Part shown: piece by piece, positions 1 to 10,003 of the stretch | Numbering within the stretch: the stretch's first letter is position 1 | Layout: every line of letters starts with the position of its first letter | From: Portulaca oleracea | Lineage: Eukaryota > Streptophyta > Magnoliopsida > Caryophyllales > Portulacaceae | Length of the DNA: 64,000 nucleotides | Direction of reading: 5' to 3' | Assembly (NCBI GenBank): GCA_029582165.1 | Contig: CM055888.1 | Coordinates: 32,789,908-32,853,907 of the forward strand | Notes under the pieces: model-generated | The model's database searches: none | What the model saw: only the letters and a program-made list of their open reading frames with translations | Told to the model about the DNA's origin: nothing | Position numbers and translations under genes: made by a program

Positions 1-1138
1 AGTCAAATCTTTGCCAACACTAATACCTTACTAATACCTATAGAAAAAAAAAAAGAAGTTGAAGCATGCTACCATCTATCCAATATCACTATCAATCACC
101 TCTTGCTTGTGTTGCAAGAGATCCACCTTCTATCTCAGTTTTCCAGGGTTCAAATAATAATAATTATTTATATATTTTTTTTGTATAACAAAGTAATGAA
201 AAATTGCACAACAACTGGATTAGTATCAATTTTATATTTTCTTTGTATAAATCGTCGTCTTCAAAATTAAACTGGATGATATAGTTGTGGAAGAATACTA
301 AAATCTATATTTATTTCAATGTCTTTGTTAATAATAAACATTTTACGGAAAAATTAAATTTTATTTAGTAGGATTGGGGCCCAACATCGGGTCATAAGTA
401 ATGAAAGTTTGATCATTGTATGGTTCTAAAGCTAGTTGTAACAAAAGAACCACATAAAATCAAAAATTTGGACATGTCATACTCTTTCGTAGGAAATGTA
501 AAGGTCAACACACAAATATTTTTTTTACATGAATTTTGATTTTTTTTTTGACACTAAAATGATTTTTATGTGACCGATATAGATAATTAACCATGAAATA
601 TTTTTATTATGGTCAAATTTGCAAACTTACTATGAATACATCTTTTCCCCATGACTAAGACGTGATTATTCTCTAGTTAGCCACCAAAAAATTATTTTCT
701 TCTTAATTTTGTTTAGTTGTTGAAGTTGAAGTTGAACGGTAAATATTTAATGTAAAATTGATCCGCCAAAATTCCTTTTAGCAGCCAATTTCGTGGCCTA
801 AACATATTTTTATTGTACATAATGTTTGATATCAAATATACGAAAAAACATAGTACACTTTATGATAGCAATGGCATTATAAGCAACTCCAGGATTGTGT
901 GTCTGGGGCGCACAGGAATGTTTCATATCAAATATACGAAAAAAACAGAATACACTTTATGATAGCAGTGCATTATCCCAACCCCACGATTGTGCGTCCA
1001 GGAGCATACAATTCCTATGAGCCTAATTTTATGTTAGTTTTTTTTTTAATAATTTAACCTTTATAAAATGTTCATAAAAAATAAATGAATGTTTGGGTAT
1101 GCCCGACTCCTCCTTTTTTTAAATACACTGCTCATAAA
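1..1138. other. AT-rich intergenic DNA
   Basis: No convincing coding region on either strand. The stretch is AT-rich with many poly(T) and poly(A) runs, typical of plant intergenic DNA. The only structure I see is the two-copy direct repeat listed at 823-1014. Confidence 0.6.
823..1014. repeat. Two-copy tandem repeat, 96-bp unit
   Basis: The block beginning TGTTTGATATCAAATATACG at 823 recurs at 919 as TGTTTCATATCAAATATACG. Similarity continues through a shared ACTTTATGATAGCA and a GATTGTGYGTC segment. The offset is 96 bp and the copies differ by scattered substitutions and small indels, so it is an old tandem duplication. Confidence 0.8.
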
Positions 1139-1325
1139 CACTACAACAAAATAGGTCTCTAGCAGCATTTATTTTTACCTTGGGTGGCATTCATAAATGC
1201 TAGCGCGCCTGCACCAGCATTTGTCACAAATGTCGCTTGAGCTAATGTCATGAAAGGCCCTAGCAGAGTAGCAGCATTTGCAATGAATGTTAGTGTAGGC
1301 CCAAACAACTGTTGTCATAGGTCTT
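1139..1325. mobile_element. CACTA-like transposon terminus
   Basis: The segment opens with CACTACAACAAAATAGG, the usual form of plant CACTA (En/Spm) terminal inverted repeats. It is followed by recurring subterminal pieces such as AGCATTT (near 1164, 1215 and 1272) and the inverted pair ATTTGTCACAAAT, which also suit a CACTA end. I did not find a matching inverted terminus in the window or a 3-bp target duplication, so this may be one end of an element or a remnant. No transposase is seen. Confidence 0.45.
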
Positions 1326-1601
1326 TATTCCTCTAACAATTTTAATTGGATTTTTCTAACAATTCCTATAGACAAATATGTATTTGGCATCATTTGCTTC
1401 AATTTTAAAACAATTAAACCATTCAAAATCAAATTTCTCCGAACAAGAAGGTATTTTTCATAAAATACAAATTGTATTTCCAACAAAAGTTATACTCAAG
1501 ATTTTGTTTTCAGTTTACAACCCAACACATCCATACTTAATAAGATTCTTGATGTTTAGGATCTAAAGTCCAATCCTCTCTTGTGCTCCGACAAATTTCA
1601 C

Positions 1602-2400
1602 ATTCCTTTATTTAGGACTGGAGCTAGAATTGCTCCAGATGAAGCTGGTCTGAGGGATGACCTTGAGATGCTCTATAAAAATGAGGTTGGGGATGATACA
1701 TTAAAGTTTGAGACAAGAGATTCTCATTTTCGTGTGGACTATGAAATCTTTTTCCCAGAAGTTGACCCAATCCCTATTCCCAAGCCTCTCGGATCGGATT
1801 GCCTAGCTTCAGCGACATGGGTTGTGAAGATTTGCATAGAAACTCTTCTCTGAGCGGCTGCTTAGCACAATCTTCTTAAGACGGGGAGTATGTTGGTGAT
1901 GGAGACCAATCCGACTACCCATTATGTAGTACCTCAGCGATCTCCAACATGGGTGTCAAATATGAACATTGATGACGTGCTGATGGATAAGATGTTTCAG
2001 CATGTCATAAATGTTCTCACAGTTTGCTCTTTCTGACACATAAAAGTTTGCTTCAATAGTTGACAATGCGCATGCAAGTGCAACCATTTAGGGTCATGAA
2101 TGTTGCAGTTCACAAAAGCCAGGGATTCATTGGGGTTTTCAAGAATCTACATCACATGATTCAGGGCTAGGAAAAGCCTTTAGCTTCTATTTTGAACAGA
2201 ACAAGCTTTCAAGGTACTACTAGCATACTTGTGGATATCGTTAGTGTTGAAGCAAGTGTCTTATTCCCAAAAAGCAGTGATTGTGATTTCTGATGCCCGT
2301 CTGCTCGAATCCTCGTATATGTAGAGATATTTAAGCATGATTCACCAGTTAATCAGGGCTCAGAATGGGATCTTAATTGCCTGATTTCTTATTTTCTTTT
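1602..2400 (+). pseudogene. Fragments of an unrecognised plant gene
   Basis: Two stretches read like real protein but are not joined in one frame. The first, about 1602-1850, gives an acidic segment containing APDEAGLRDDLEMLYKNEVG and then DYEIFFPEVDPIPIPKPL. The second, about 2248-2400, contains a CPSARILVYVEIFKHDSPVN segment followed by GSEWDLNCL, and has an in-frame TGA. Non-coding DNA with stops lies between. I do not recognise the family. The lack of an extended gene and the CACTA-like end a few hundred bases upstream suggest gene pieces captured by or stranded beside a transposon. Alternatively they are exons of a decayed single-copy gene. Confidence 0.35.
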
Positions 2401-3640
2401 CTCTCTTAGCACCAACTAGGTCAACAAATGTTAGTACAATATCAGGATCATAGCAAAGGTTCATCTAATAAAATCTAAAAATAGGGCAATCCCTCTTCCA
2501 TAATAGTGATCTATAGTGTAGGTATGTAAATTTTCCATAAGAATGATCTATAACAACTCTAAAAATGACGTATAACTTCTTTTATTCTCAGTAAGAGCGC
2601 TAAAGTTAAACATCATTCCCATCTAAAGTCACAAATAATCCACCAAACTAAATCACATGTACGGGGGAGCAGACAAAAAAGAAAAGAAAAGGAAAAAAGG
2701 AAAGGAAAAGAAACCGCGTGCATTACATACCTTTGGATTGGACTCTGACTTGAGAATGGGATCCTTAAAAAGATCGAAGGAATCTGTTGAGGTCCAGTCT
2801 TGATAAGTTGCGGGGAAATCTACACTAGAATTGCACAGAGCTAATCATCAGATCTAATTGACAACCTCAGTTACTAAGTTGCAAGATAAACATGATGCAT
2901 CCAGCAATATTTTGCGGGTATATAAGTAAGAAGAATATCGGAGGATCTACTATATTCTGTTCACCCCCACCTTTATGTATAGATGTTAGATCAAACTTGT
3001 GTTGATCAAACAGAGCTAAAACATACTACGTACCCAAATATTGTTAGATGTTTCCCATAGTCCAGTATCTATCATACAACAACAAAATTATGCTTCTCAT
3101 AGTAACAAATAGGAGCTTAACTTCCTTTGAGATCTACCAATAAATCCATTTAAGGGTCTTTTGGTAACAATAATGATCCAATCAATGTAGAGATTATCCC
3201 AAACTCCCCCCTCCCTAGATTTCTTGTAAGACAGGCAGGCACAACAAAAGCAAATTCGTATTGATAATTTAACGAAATGTTTTGAGGGTAAGAGCAATAA
3301 AAAACCAAAATGAGTAAGGTTTAAGAACAACAAAATTGAAATAGAAAAAAAAAGGGCATAAAACTCTTTAAGAATTATTTACACACTTCATGAATAATAG
3401 TTTTAAAATCACTTTCTCTTCACTTGATGCATCCCGTGAATTATTAAACTAAACTTTCAAGAGTGAACATCCACTTGTTCCAACTCCTTTAAGATTAATT
3501 CAAGTTGTTAACAAGATGTTAGGCTCGGAAGAAAGCAATTTATGCAATCATTATTTAGAAATACATAAAATCACCTTAAAGTTGCATCAGTACATTGTAA
3601 AACCATGTTAGACACAATTTAGGCAATCTCGATGTGTTTT
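2401..3640. other. Intergenic DNA without an identified gene
   Basis: Apart from the candidate exon at 2731-2824 I see nothing coding. A purine run of AAGAAAAGAAAAGG type lies near 2675-2712. The longest minus-strand open frame here (3097-3333) has no family resemblance and ordinary AT-rich composition. Confidence 0.5.
2731..2824 (-). other. Candidate orphan exon
   Basis: On the minus strand, 30 open codons (including YQDWTSTDSFDLFKDPILKS) run to an AAG-GTATGT splice donor. They are preceded by a TTCTAG acceptor. The amino-acid composition looks natural and both splice signals are canonical. No adjoining exon could be found and the family is unknown, so this could be chance. Confidence 0.25.
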
Positions 3641-3644
3641 AGTT

Positions 3645-3830
3645 AGAAAAAGAATCGCCACCCAAGTTTTTTAAGGGAAAAGCCAAGAAAAACTAGAAAA
3701 GAAAGAAAGAAAGACTCCGCCCACGAAACCAAGAAGTGGATTCGGGGGTAAGGTTACAAACTCGAAAGGTAGAAACCTTTTGAGTTCGTCTCTCACAAAA
3801 AGAAAGACTCTACTAAAAGTTATAAAATGC
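3645..3830 (-). repeat. Inverted piece of a Tat LTR
   Basis: This block is the approximate reverse complement of 5140-5330 in the Tat A LTR and runs parallel to 18565-18740 in the Tat B LTR. Shared landmarks in order are a TCGCCA..TTTAAGG segment, GACTCCG..ACGAAACC, GGGGGTAAGGTTAC, and AAGACTCTACTAAAA. It is therefore a minus-oriented LTR fragment facing the plus-oriented LTR at 4785-5772. Homology fades past about 4100. Confidence 0.65.
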
Positions 3831-4539
3831 GCTTTTGATAAAGTTTGGAATGAAATTAGATTGAAACTTACATATTTTTTTCATTCAACATGCAATAGGA
3901 ATATGAAATTTACAACATACACACTTTATTTACATAAGAAAGAAAACACACAAAAGCTTACATGTTGCCTTTTTGGAAGCCTTGCCTTGCCTTTGTTGTA
4001 GTACTTGAAATTCACTCTTGAATTGATCTTTTTAAAGCCTTGAACACTCCCCTTGAAGATGCCAAAATAATGCCAAAATGTGGATGGAAAGGTTATAGAA
4101 AATGGGATGAAAAGGGGTTTTTTTGTGGTGTTTTAGGATAGTAAAAGGATAGGCATTTTGTGGAGTTTTTTAGGGTTTTATGGAGGGATAATGGTAGATG
4201 AAATAGGGATGGAGATTAGAGGTTTAAGAAAATTGAAAGATGAAGATAAGAGTATGGTAGAGATTAGAAATAAAGGTGATGGAATCGAGATTAGAATGAG
4301 AGAATAAGAGATGAGAGAATGAGAGTAGAAGTGAGTGAATGAGTAAGAGAATGAGTGACGAATTGAGTGAGGGATGGGGTGAGTTTGGCTTCGACTTAGG
4401 GGTTTTGTTTGGCTAGGTTTGATTAGGGTTTTTATTAGGGTTCTGTCTTGTTGAAGTCAGTAGGGTTTGTCTTAGGGTTTGTGTCATGGGTTTAGGGTTT
4501 TGTTTTGTTGGTTTTAGTTTGTTCTTTAATATTATTAGT
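3831..4539. other. Purine- and GT-rich repeat-derived DNA
   Basis: No gene seen. The left part continues weak similarity to the Tat LTR in minus orientation. The middle is A/G-rich with many GAGATTAGA and GAATGAG phrases, and 4380-4510 is G/T-rich with scattered TAGGGTTT. I read it as decayed LTR sequence. Confidence 0.4.
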
Positions 4540-4780
4540 GGCTAGGTTTCTTTGGGGTTAAGGGAGTGATTAATGCTCCATTGGATGATTAGTTATAGGG
4601 GTTAGTGAATTAGGGGGTAATTAGTTGGAAAAATCTAATTCCCACCTTAGTCCTTCCTTCAAGTGGGGTGTATTAGAGATCGGAAGCTCTCTAATATGCT
4701 AATCACTTGTTAATGGAAGGCTAAGGATGGGATAGTTAGTCACTCTCTCATGAAAGTGAGAAAGAGGCTAACTAGGGGAT
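4540..4780 (+). repeat. LTR fragment related to 17040-17310
   Basis: It aligns with the reverse complement of about 17040-17310. Shared words include CAAGTGGGRTGTATT, GATCGRAAGCTCT and ATGGGATAGTTA in the same order and spacing. The same LTR family that interrupts Tat A at 16700 is thus also present, in opposite orientation, beside the Tat A LTR. Confidence 0.6.
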
Positions 4781-4784
4781 ATGA

Positions 4785-5772
4785 AACTTACAACATACAC
4801 ACTTTATTTACAACATACAACCTTTCACTCTTCCACTCATTTCATCAACTATTATCAACATCGCACCTAAACTCTCTCAAAATTACATTATCCATATTCC
4901 CACTCTAATTCTCTTATAATCATTCTTCTCATATCATCATTCCTACACCACCCTTCTAACCACTCTCATATACATCCTTCCATTCAAGCTCCAAACCAAG
5001 GTCAATTCATGGGGTCAAATTTCATCACATCCATCACCTTTAAACAAGGTTTATTTTTCATTATTATTATTGTATTTCACCATGTAATTTATGCTTTAAT
5101 TCCCTTGTACATATTTTGTAAAGAAAACATCATTTAACTTCATTTGAAGTTCGATTTTAGTAGAGTCTGTTTTCAAACAGGCGGATTCGAGAGTTCTTAT
5201 GATTCTCGGATTCGTAACCTTACCCCTAAACTTAGAAATCGGGTTTCGTAGACCAGAGTTATTGTGTTTTATGGTTTGTCGATTTCCTTAAATCTGCTGG
5301 TGACTCTTTAATTCATTTATAACCCGTTTTGTTATTTAAAATACATGAGTTTGCACCAAAATAATTAACAAATGGTTTAACATCTTCTTCTCACCCATCA
5401 AAGGTTAAAACCGAGAGAAAGTGGGCCAGGAACCAATAAAACCCCCGCGGGTTTTATCTGTTCCAACCCCCTTTCTCTGGCCCAAGGAAACAGAAGGCCT
5501 AGTCTAGGGACTACAGTTTATGGCGCCCCGTCTTCTTCCTCTTGGGCCTGGATTTGGTGTTTGGGCCAGTTTTAAACAATTATTAAAAGATTTAGGTGTA
5601 ATCTCGAGTATTTAAATAATAAAAAACGGACTTGTAAATAAATAAGTTTCATCACCCTGAAAATGAGTTTCGAAAATATATCCTTATTTAAGGATTAAGC
5701 AACTTTAGTCGACTCCCGATCACCTAAGTAGCGCATCACAGGAAAAGGGTCACTTCTCCCGGGGTACCTACA
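4785..5772 (+). mobile_element. 5' LTR (3' part) of Tat A
   Basis: This is the plus-strand counterpart of the Tat B LTR at 18063-19621. The CT-rich leader portion (about 4850-5030), the TAGAGTCTGTTTT and GGTAACCTTACCCC-type landmarks, the GC palindrome and the final CCCGGGGTACCTACA follow in the same order. It ends in CA at 5772, immediately followed by a primer-binding site, so it is the 5' LTR. Its start is unclear because the upstream part is joined to other LTR pieces near 4780, and no TATA box is preserved at the expected place. Confidence 0.7.
5438..5455. repeat. Tat palindrome, Tat A copy
   Basis: AAAACCCCCGCGGGTTTT is a variant of the 18-bp palindrome found repeatedly in 18.3-25.6 kb. 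Local dyad symmetry extends beyond the core: GAGAAAGTGGGCCAGGAAC on the left faces GTTCC..CCTTTCTC on the right. Confidence 0.85.
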
Positions 5773-5774
5773 GA

Positions 5775-5793
5775 TTGGCGACTCCACTGGGGA
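5775..5793 (+). other. Primer-binding site of Tat A
   Basis: TTGGCGACTCCACTGGGGA starts two bases after the LTR end. It has the form of primer-binding sites in Tat/Ogre-group elements, which usually match a tRNA-Arg 3' end. The tRNA identity is from memory of the group and not checked here. Confidence 0.65.
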
Positions 5794-5903
5794 CTTAAAC
5801 TTAAAAAGACGGTAAAAGTTGAACGAATCGATTTGATTTGAAATGGTAAAAGAGAGAAGTTGATTTATTTCGCGATTTTATTATTCTTTTTAGGCATCCT
5901 TTG

Positions 5904-5908
5904 CATAC
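5904..5908. repeat. Left target-site duplication CATAC
   Basis: CATAC directly precedes the TG of the LTR at 5909. The same five bases follow the CA of the other LTR at 10960-10964. Confidence 0.8.
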
Positions 5909-6917
5909 TGGAGCGTGGCGCGGTGGGGAAACTGATGATTTTAGCTTGAGTTGGAACCTTGATACAACAATCGAACAAAACTTGAACAATAAAGGAAGGA
6001 TATGAACTTGAGCTAGGTAATCCATAACTCTAGGCCTCACGCCCCACCATGACTATCATAGGTAATCCACTAGATAAACACTAAAAGAATGACTTGCTAA
6101 CACCACCATTAACAAATGGATAAAGTAAGAACAAGATTTTGGGAGAGAAAAGGGAGAAACCCTAACATTGCATTAGCAAATCATTCATAAACATAAGATG
6201 CCTAGAAAAGAGTGCTAAACATAGTATTTATACTAAAAACTAGATCACCAAAACGCAACACTTAAACAGCAGCAAAACATGCTTGAACCGCACCATCGCG
6301 GACGCGACAGTTTAGGTCGCGGGCGCGACCTACTTCTGCTCCCCGCAGCCATTCGCCTGCCGTCGTCGGTCGCAGACGCGACAAAGTTCTTCGCGAGCGC
6401 GAAGACTGCCTGTCACGGGCGTGACATTCGTGGCGCAGCCGCGTCTTTGTTCTGCTCTGTCCCCTGGCTGGCCAACTAGCAACATCGCGGGCGCGACGGT
6501 TTCTGTAGCGGGCGCGACGCCCCTGCCAGCACATCTTCTCGAGGGTGAGCTAGCTGACTCGGTCGTGACATGCTGCTGCTTGCCAGCGCTAGTCCTTCCG
6601 TGACTTCCAAGATTCCATGATCAATCCCGAGCCCCAATCCTTCAATGTTTCTTGTCCCAAGATAGCCCGGTAAAACCCCGAGGCCGATAGGGTCAGTGGG
6701 GGAAATCCCGAGCCTCTCCAATTCCCAACGTCGGATGAATCGCCTTATCAATGACAACCCGATACTAATCAATCCACCTTTTGAAAAGGTGTAACGATTC
6801 TTGAACATGCCCGGATGAACGGGTTTAGTGTGTAAATGTCTGGTCGAGCTTTCTTCCTTCTTGTCAACATCTTCGAGCCCGGCTTTGGTGGCTCGGACCC
6901 GAACCCGACATGGTTCA
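5909..6917 (-). repeat. 3' LTR of the gag-only element
   Basis: It aligns with 10004-10959 over its whole length and begins TGGAG and ends TTCA on the plus strand. A minus-strand TATA box (TATAAATAC) lies at 6224-6232. The 5' LTR copy differs by substitutions and a shortened hairpin region near 6280-6380, so the two LTRs have diverged noticeably since insertion. Confidence 0.85.
6296..6500. repeat. GC-rich hairpin cluster upstream of LTR TATA box
   Basis: At least five short palindromes with a 2-nt centre lie here. They include GGTCGCG-GG-CGCGACC (6315-6330), CTTCGCG-AG-CGCGAAG (6389-6404), TGTCACG-GG-CGTGACA (6411-6426) and TCGCG-GG-CGCGA within 6483-6498. They lie 65-270 bp upstream of the minus-strand TATA box at 6224. 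The 5' LTR has the matching cluster at about 10375-10560. Confidence 0.8.
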
Positions 6918-6930
6918 TGCTCCCCCTCTT
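6918..6930 (-). other. Polypurine tract of the gag-only element
   Basis: On the minus strand AAGAGGGGGAGCA abuts the LTR start (TGAACC). That is the expected place and composition for the plus-strand primer of reverse transcription. A second copy lies at 7676-7688 beside a duplicated partial LTR. Confidence 0.8.
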
Positions 6931-7251
6931 GAAAAAGAGTTGCCCTCAACTCTTGGGGGTTAAAACCAGGACACTTCCCTTCAATTGACTCCAGTAAACT
7001 TCGATCATCCCAAATGCCATGAGCAATCATGCTAGATAACCCACAATCTTCAAATTCCACAATGTACCCATCGTTCATATGCAAGAAAGTAGAAGGAGGC
7101 TTGTTTTGCGGAGGTGAGGGGTCAAGAAGCGGTAGGGGAAATATATGTGGTGCTTGGGAAGTCTCAACCTCGCTAGGCTAGCTACAAGGCAAAGACAAAG
7201 CAAGTGGTAGCTCGTCCTCTCCAAGTGCACACTTATCCCGTGTTTCGATCG

Positions 7252-8009
7252 AAAGGAGAAGTGTTTCGCACGACGGTTTTTGTGGCGGACTCGACGCCCT
7301 GGCCAACACGTCTTCTCGGGCGTGAGCTGGCTGACTCGGTCGTGACATGCTGCTGCTTGTCGCCGCTAGTCCTTCCGTGACTTCCAAGTTTCCATGATCA
7401 ATCCCGGGCCCCGATCCTTCAATGTTTCTTGTCCCGAGATAGCCCGGTACAACCCCGAGGCCGATAGGGTTGGTGAGGGAAATCTCGAGCCTTTCCAATT
7501 CCCAACATCAAACGAATCTCCTTAACCACGACAACCCGATACTAATCAATCCACCCTTTGGAACATGCCCGATGAACGGGTTTAGTGTGGAAATGTCTAG
7601 TCGGGCTTTCTTCCTTCTTGTCAATATCTTCGAGCCCGGCTTTGGTGGCTCGGACCCGAACCCAACATGGTTCATACTCCCCCTCTTGAAAAAGAGTTGC
7701 CCTCAACTCTTGGGGGTTAAAACCAGGACACTTCCCTTCAATTGACTCCAGTAAACTTCGATCATCCCAAATGCCATGAGCAATCATGCTAGATATCCCA
7801 CAATCTTCAAATCCCACAATGTACCCATCGTCCATATGCAAGAAAGTAGAAGCAGGCTTGTTTTGCGGAGGTGAGGGGTCAAGGAGCGGTAGGGGAAATA
7901 TATGTGGTGCTTGGGAAAACCTCGCTAGGCTTGCTACAAGGCAAAGACAAAGCAAGTGGTAGCTCATCCTCTCCAAAAGCACACTCTTCCCGTGTTTCGC
8001 TCGAAAGGA
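7252..8009 (-). repeat. 758-bp tandem duplication at the element's 3' end
   Basis: This segment repeats 6494-7251 with a constant 758-bp offset; for example the segment starting GGGTTAAAACCAGGACACTT lies at 6957 and 7715. Each copy holds part of the LTR, the polypurine tract and the end of the internal region. The duplication leaves an extra partial LTR (about 7262-7675) inside the element. It may have arisen by template switching or unequal exchange. Confidence 0.85.
7600..7990 (-). pseudogene. 3' coding remnant of the gag-only element
   Basis: An open minus-strand frame downstream of the protease reads into the LTR. Its recognisable part contains GFEDCGISSMIAHGIWDDRS and ends in an acidic FQEGE-type tail. 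The same peptide recurs in the duplicated copy at 6940-7084 with few changes. It could be the C-terminus of a longer ancestral polyprotein now joined close to the protease. I do not recognise a catalytic domain, and translation here may not be significant. Confidence 0.4.
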
Positions 8010-8059
8010 GAAGGTTCCTCAACTCTCTACCTATTTCGGCTTTGAAGTTTCGGTTTCTC

Positions 8060-9650
8060 GGGGAGAAATGGGAAGTATCTTGATTTTCTTGCCTTTATGG
8101 GTGAATGTGTAAGTGTTGTTCAATCTATTGTGCACCGTTTTCTTGTCATATTGCCATGGACGACCCAATAAAATGTGACAAGCGCTCATAGGGACAACAT
8201 CAAAAAGAAAAATTCACTAACACTTGCTTAGTTACCTTGACATCGTTGTGATCATTGAACCAATGGGGTGAATAGGGTTGAGGGTGGGGTAATGGAGGCA
8301 AGCCAAGCTTCTCAACCATAGTGGTTGACGCGACGTTCGTGCAACTCCCTCCATCGATGACAAGAGTGCACACTTTTCCACCTACGAAGCACCGCGTTTG
8401 GAATAACATTTCCCTTTGGGCCTTGTCGAGAGAAGTCTCATGGGTATGCAAAGCTCTCTTCATAACAAGTGCGCCTCCACGCACGAGGAGGTATGGCGGT
8501 GACATCCTCCTCATCACTAGTATCTGCATCTTCAACCAACACTTCGGGTTCCTCTTGAGCCTTTCGAAGCTCATCATCGATGTCGTCCGACGGTTTGGAC
8601 AATCGGCTTGAAAATGGCCATAACCATGACACTTAAAGCACTTCCGGCATTCCATCCGTCGATGAGGTTCCACTAGAGTCACCGTAGCAAGTCCCTTTCC
8701 TTTGTCAAGCCTTGGTACCGGTGTGGACTTGGGTGTCTCGCTAGACTTTGGAGTGTTTGAATCCGGAGGAGGTCGGCTAGGTGGTGAGTAAACGGGTCTA
8801 GACAAGGATTTGGTGTTGGACCTTTCCATTCTTCTTCGCTCAACTCGGAGAGCCAAACTACACAAATCATCCATAGAATAGTAAGGTTGAACCTCAACCT
8901 TCTTGGCAACCGAAGGATCTAACCCATTCAAAATTCGCATCATCGTTTGTTCTTCCGGCTCTTGAAGGCCACTTTTAATGAGAAGTTGCTCGAATTCTGA
9001 GATGTAATCACCGATGGATCATTTGCCTTGAAAAGAGCATATAGCCTTCGTAGGACGTCTTGCTTGTAAGTTTGGGGCAAGAAACGGCGATTCATCACTT
9101 GTTTGAGTTGAGTGCAAGTAGAAATCCTTGCCTTTCCTTCACGAACCCATCGTACCTTCATATTCTCAAACCAAAGCGAGGCGGCCTTGGTGAGTTTCAA
9201 GCTCGCGACCTTATAAGCCTTCTCATCATCATATTCCTTTGTCTCCAAGATCCTATCCATGAATTGGATCCATTCGATGCAGTCATCCGGATCATTGGAA
9301 CCATTGAAATCGGGGATGTCAATCTTGATGTCTTGGAAATCGTCACGAGGAAGTCGATCATGCACTTCTTGTCGTGGACAGCGTCGAGGGGAGCCTCTAG
9401 CATCGTCACTCGACTCAAAGTTGGGAGGAGGACAGATAGGGCTCGGTGCATGCCTTTGACGTTCAACTCGGGGTGGAGCTTGACGCTCTAGGGCGAGGTT
9501 GTCAAACCACACCATAAGTGCTTCCATGTTGCGCTCGAGGGTGGAGAACCGATTGTTGAAGGCGGTGGTGAGACGATTCTCGAGAGCCCGAATGTGAGAG
9601 CTACTCTGGGGGCTTGATTCCTCTCGTTCGGAATTAACTTCTCTGTCCAT
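8060..9650 (-). pseudogene. Gag-protease polyprotein, frameshifted
   Basis: It starts at an ATG at 9650. The N-terminal third has a coiled-coil-like region, then a retrotransposon gag domain (core around DFNGSNDPDDCIEWIQFMDR, later WFENMKVRWVREG). A zinc knuckle CFKCHGYGHFQADC (C-X2-C-X4-H-X4-C) follows, and then a retropepsin-like domain with VIDGGSCTNVAS and, after a shift, CHILLGRPWQYD. Lesions are a one-base loss near 9015, a compensating pair of shifts around 8585 and 8475 in the acidic linker, and another shift near 8200. Gag would form virus-like particles and bind RNA, and the protease would process the polyprotein. The arrangement is chromovirus-like. No reverse transcriptase follows. 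Confidence 0.85.
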
Positions 9651-9989
9651 AACGAGGGAGATGGTGAGGGACGTTATGTGTTTTGGAATATTTTATGGAG
9701 TTTGGGGGGTTTTCTTGTAGTTGGCTTGTGTTTGGCTAAGGGTTGTTTGTGTTTTTCTCACTTAGGCATTTTATCAAACACCTTGCGGGCACAAATTTTC
9801 CAACTCTTCCTCAAAGCTCCAATATGCATCAAAATCAACAAACACAATAGTAATAACAACTTCTCCAACACACTTGGAGGCACAAGGGATGGGGAACACC
9901 AATATTTCAATCAAAATACCAAAATCCAACAATAGAGAACAAACTAGCAAAAACAATGGAAAAAACTCAAGTTAGATAAAAAACTTTAG

Positions 9990-10002
9990 GCTCTGATATC
10001 AA
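9990..10002 (-). other. Primer-binding site of the gag-only element
   Basis: On the minus strand TTGATATCAGAGC lies two bases after the 5' LTR. It differs by one base from the TGGTATCAGAGC site used by many plant elements to pair with initiator tRNA-Met. Confidence 0.8.
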
Positions 10003-10003
10003 C

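Noticed and set aside
4380..4510. Interstitial telomere repeat (several TAGGGTTT words)
   Set aside because: The words are irregularly spaced and mixed with other G/T-rich sequence inside LTR-derived DNA; no run of TTTAGGG units.
6476..7084. A 202-codon minus-strand protein gene
   Set aside because: It joins the duplicated 3' coding remnant to LTR sequence across the polypurine tract, so it is not an independent gene.
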